Of a stretch of 6,824 nucleotides of DNA, positions 5,317 to 6,824 are shown piece by piece. Made by a program: the position numbers and the translations under genes. The stretch's first letter is position 1. Each line of letters begins with the position of its first letter. The DNA comes from CAYGKP01 sp964350605 (GTDB lineage: Bacteria; Bacteroidota; Bacteroidia; Cytophagales; JAAEPT01). The notes beneath the pieces were generated by a model. It was not told the DNA's origin. It made no database searches and saw nothing but the letters and a program-made list of their open reading frames with translations. Location of the stretch: the NCBI GenBank assembly GCA_964350605.1, contig CAYGKP010000140.1:1-6824 (forward strand). The letters run 5' to 3'.

Positions 5317-6824
5317 CTAGTAGCGATCCTCCTCTTCGTCGTCCTCGTCCAGGTCGCCGAGGTTCAGGCCCCCGACCATTGAGGACATGAGGTCGGAAAA
5401 CTGGTTGCCCTGGCGAATCTTCTGGCGCGAAAGCTGCGAGCACTCCGAAAGGCCGTGCAAGACGAATTCCATGTAGAGCAACACCTCGCTGTCGGCTACA
5501 TCGGGGAGCTGTTTCTTGACCAGCTTCTCGAGTCCGGGGATGGATTTGAGGGCCTTCTCGTACTCTTTGTTCGAGAGGGTTTGGAGGATGTCCAGCGTGT
5601 TGCCCTTGTTGAAGTAATCAACAATCGGCGCGTAGAGGTCGGGCACCTCGCGGCTTTTGCGTGTTTTTTCGGGGCTGGGGAACACCGCTTCGAATTGCTT
5701 GCGGATCGCCTTCCCGATCAGGAAGTAGCCGACCTGAGCAGGGCCCTCCAACTCGCCTTCGTAGACCAGTTCGATTTTCCCAGTGATGGCAGGCAGCACC
5801 GCGAACACATCGGCCACGCGCAGGGTCGTGTCCTTGTCTTTGCTCAGTCGCAGGCGGCGTTCCGCATGGCTCAGCAGGGTCTCGTAGGCCGAAATCGTCA
5901 AGCGGGCCGACACCCCAGATTTTTGATCCACGTACTCGGATTCGCGGGCTTGGAAGGCAATTTCTTCGATCAGGTTCTTGATCAGTTCGGGCGCGGCGAT
6001 GCGCGTTTTTTGCGCCTCTTGAAGGTGCGCTTCCTGTTCGGTGATGACCCGCGAGATCGCAATCGTGTCGGGGTAGTGTGTGAGGATCTGACTCTCGATG
6101 CGGTCCTTGAGGGGCGTGACAATCGAGCCGCGGTTGGTGTAGTCCTCCGGGTTCGCGGTGAAGATGAACTGGATGTCGAGGGGCAGGCGCAGGTTGAACC
6201 CGCGGATCTGCACGTCGCCTTCTTGGAGGATGTTGAAGAGTGCGACTTGAATGCGCGCTTGCAAATCGGGCAGTTCGTTGATGACGAAAATCTGGCGGTT
6301 CGCGCGGGGGATCATCCCGAAGTGAATGACGCGCTCGTCGGCGTAAGACAATTTCATCGCCGCGGCCTTGATGGGGTCCACATCCCCGATCAAGTCGGCG
6401 ACCGAAACGTCCGGCGTGGCCAGCTTCTCGGCGTAGCGCGCGTCGCGGTGCATCCATTCGATCGGTGTATCGTCGCCTTTCTCCTCGATCAGGGTACGGG
6501 CCGAATGGGAGAGGGGCGCAAAGGGGTCGTCGTTCAGTTCGCCGCCGGCGATGACGGGAATCCATTCGTCGAGTAAACCGGTCATCAGGCGGGCCATCCG
6601 GGTTTTCGCTTGGCCGCGCAGGCCCAAGAAAATCATGTTGTGCCCGGCGAGCAGGGCGGTTTCCACTTGAGGAATCACCGTGTGCTCGTAGCCTTGGATG
6701 CCGGAGAAGACTTGCTCGTCTTTTTCAAGATGGGCGATCAGGTTTTCGCGCAGCTCGGTTTTGATCGAGCGGGGCTTGAAGCCAGCGGCCTTCAGTTGGC
6801 CCAAAGTGGTGGGCAGGGTAGCGG
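5317..6824 (-). CDS. MoxR / Mg-chelatase subunit I-like AAA+ ATPase (5' end off the right edge)
   Basis: Cytoplasmic AAA+ ATPase of the helix-2-insert clade that holds MoxR and magnesium chelatase subunit I; these usually remodel targets together with a VWA-domain partner. Numbering from the TTG at 6804: residues 33-60 lead into Walker A GLRGQAKT (61-68); Walker B is IFVINEL (172-178), with Asn-Glu in place of Asp-Glu; QVALFNILQEGDVQIRGF (186-203) is the conserved segment after it; sensor 1 is FTAN (215-218); LKDRIESQI (232-240) carries the likely arginine finger. The alpha-helical lid and a long C-terminal region follow, ending in an acidic tail (DLDEDDEEEDRY, 484-495). The TTG is probably not the true start: the frame stays open to base 6824 and adds ATLPTT in front of LGQLKAAGFKPRSI, which resembles the internal TLGELK-like N-terminus of homologues. 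It is transcribed ahead of the flippase-like gene. A role in chlorophyll synthesis is not implied. Confidence 0.87.
   Translation of the reverse strand, partial: ATLPTTLGQLKAAGFKPRSIKTELRENLIAHLEKDEQVFSGIQGYEHTVIPQVETALLAGHNMIFLGLRGQAKTRMARLMTGLLDEWIPVIAGGELNDDPFAPLSHSARTLIEEKGDDTPIEWMHRDARYAEKLATPDVSVADLIGDVDPIKAAAMKLSYADERVIHFGMIPRANRQIFVINELPDLQARIQVALFNILQEGDVQIRGFNLRLPLDIQFIFTANPEDYTNRGSIVTPLKDRIESQILTHYPDTIAISRVITEQEAHLQEAQKTRIAAPELIKNLIEEIAFQARESEYVDQKSGVSARLTISAYETLLSHAERRLRLSKDKDTTLRVADVFAVLPAITGKIELVYEGELEGPAQVGYFLIGKAIRKQFEAVFPSPEKTRKSREVPDLYAPIVDYFNKGNTLDILQTLSNKEYEKALKSIPGLEKLVKKQLPDVADSEVLLYMEFVLHGLSECSQLSRQKIRQGNQFSDLMSSMVGGLNLGDLDEDDEEEDRY

Noticed and set aside
5455..6576. 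373-codon open frame antisense to the AAA+ ATPase
   Set aside because: It lies wholly within the ATPase gene, whose motifs are clear; the predicted protein has no recognised family and reads like an antisense shadow.
1..6824. Possible undescribed defence or mobile system
   Set aside because: All large frames are accounted for by known families with housekeeping or envelope roles; no integrase, transposase, terminal repeats, CRISPR-like repeats or tRNA-linked attachment sites were seen.

Overview
The window looks like an ordinary stretch of chromosome from a GC-rich (about 60% by eye) member of the Bacteroidota. Four things point there. The Rho N-terminus (MYSIEELELKLLSELKELAE...) and the SerRS motif 2 (FRREAGSWGADVRGLNRLHQFDKVE region) read like Bacteroidota versions. 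The FHS-type sugar permease is of a kind common in that phylum. None of the starts visible inside the window has a clear Shine-Dalgarno sequence, and GTG starts are used. Genus cannot be fixed from this.

Layout from left to right. Positions 1-411 (minus strand) hold the N-terminal 137 residues of transcription terminator Rho; the rest lies off the left edge. A 256-bp divergent intergenic region (412-667) separates it from a plus-strand run: seryl-tRNA synthetase (serS, 668-1945), an FHS/FucP-like sugar permease of the MFS (2029-3270) and an MscS-type mechanosensitive channel (3302-4300). The MscS gene converges on a minus-strand pair. First in that pair's transcription order is a MoxR/Mg-chelatase-like AAA+ ATPase (5317-6824, start off the right edge). 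It is followed 33 nt later by a flippase-like (LPG synthase TM-region family) integral membrane protein (4297-5283). The two convergent genes share their stop codons in the 4-nt string TTAG, and a GC-only inverted repeat sits 2 nt beyond the MscS stop.

Functionally this is a mix of information processing (rho, serS), sugar uptake, osmotic-shock protection, and an AAA+ chaperone-like protein possibly co-transcribed with an envelope protein. Nothing seen here is a mobile element, CRISPR array, toxin-antitoxin pair or recognisable defence system, and no RNA gene was found. The points most worth a second look are: the charge-blocked disordered linker of Rho; the permease lacking both acidic residues that drive proton coupling in E. 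coli FucP; the overlapping convergent stops with their hairpin; the ATPase whose reading frame runs off the window and whose Walker B carries Asn-Glu rather than Asp-Glu; and a short motif shared upstream of serS and the permease gene that may mark Bacteroidota-type promoters.
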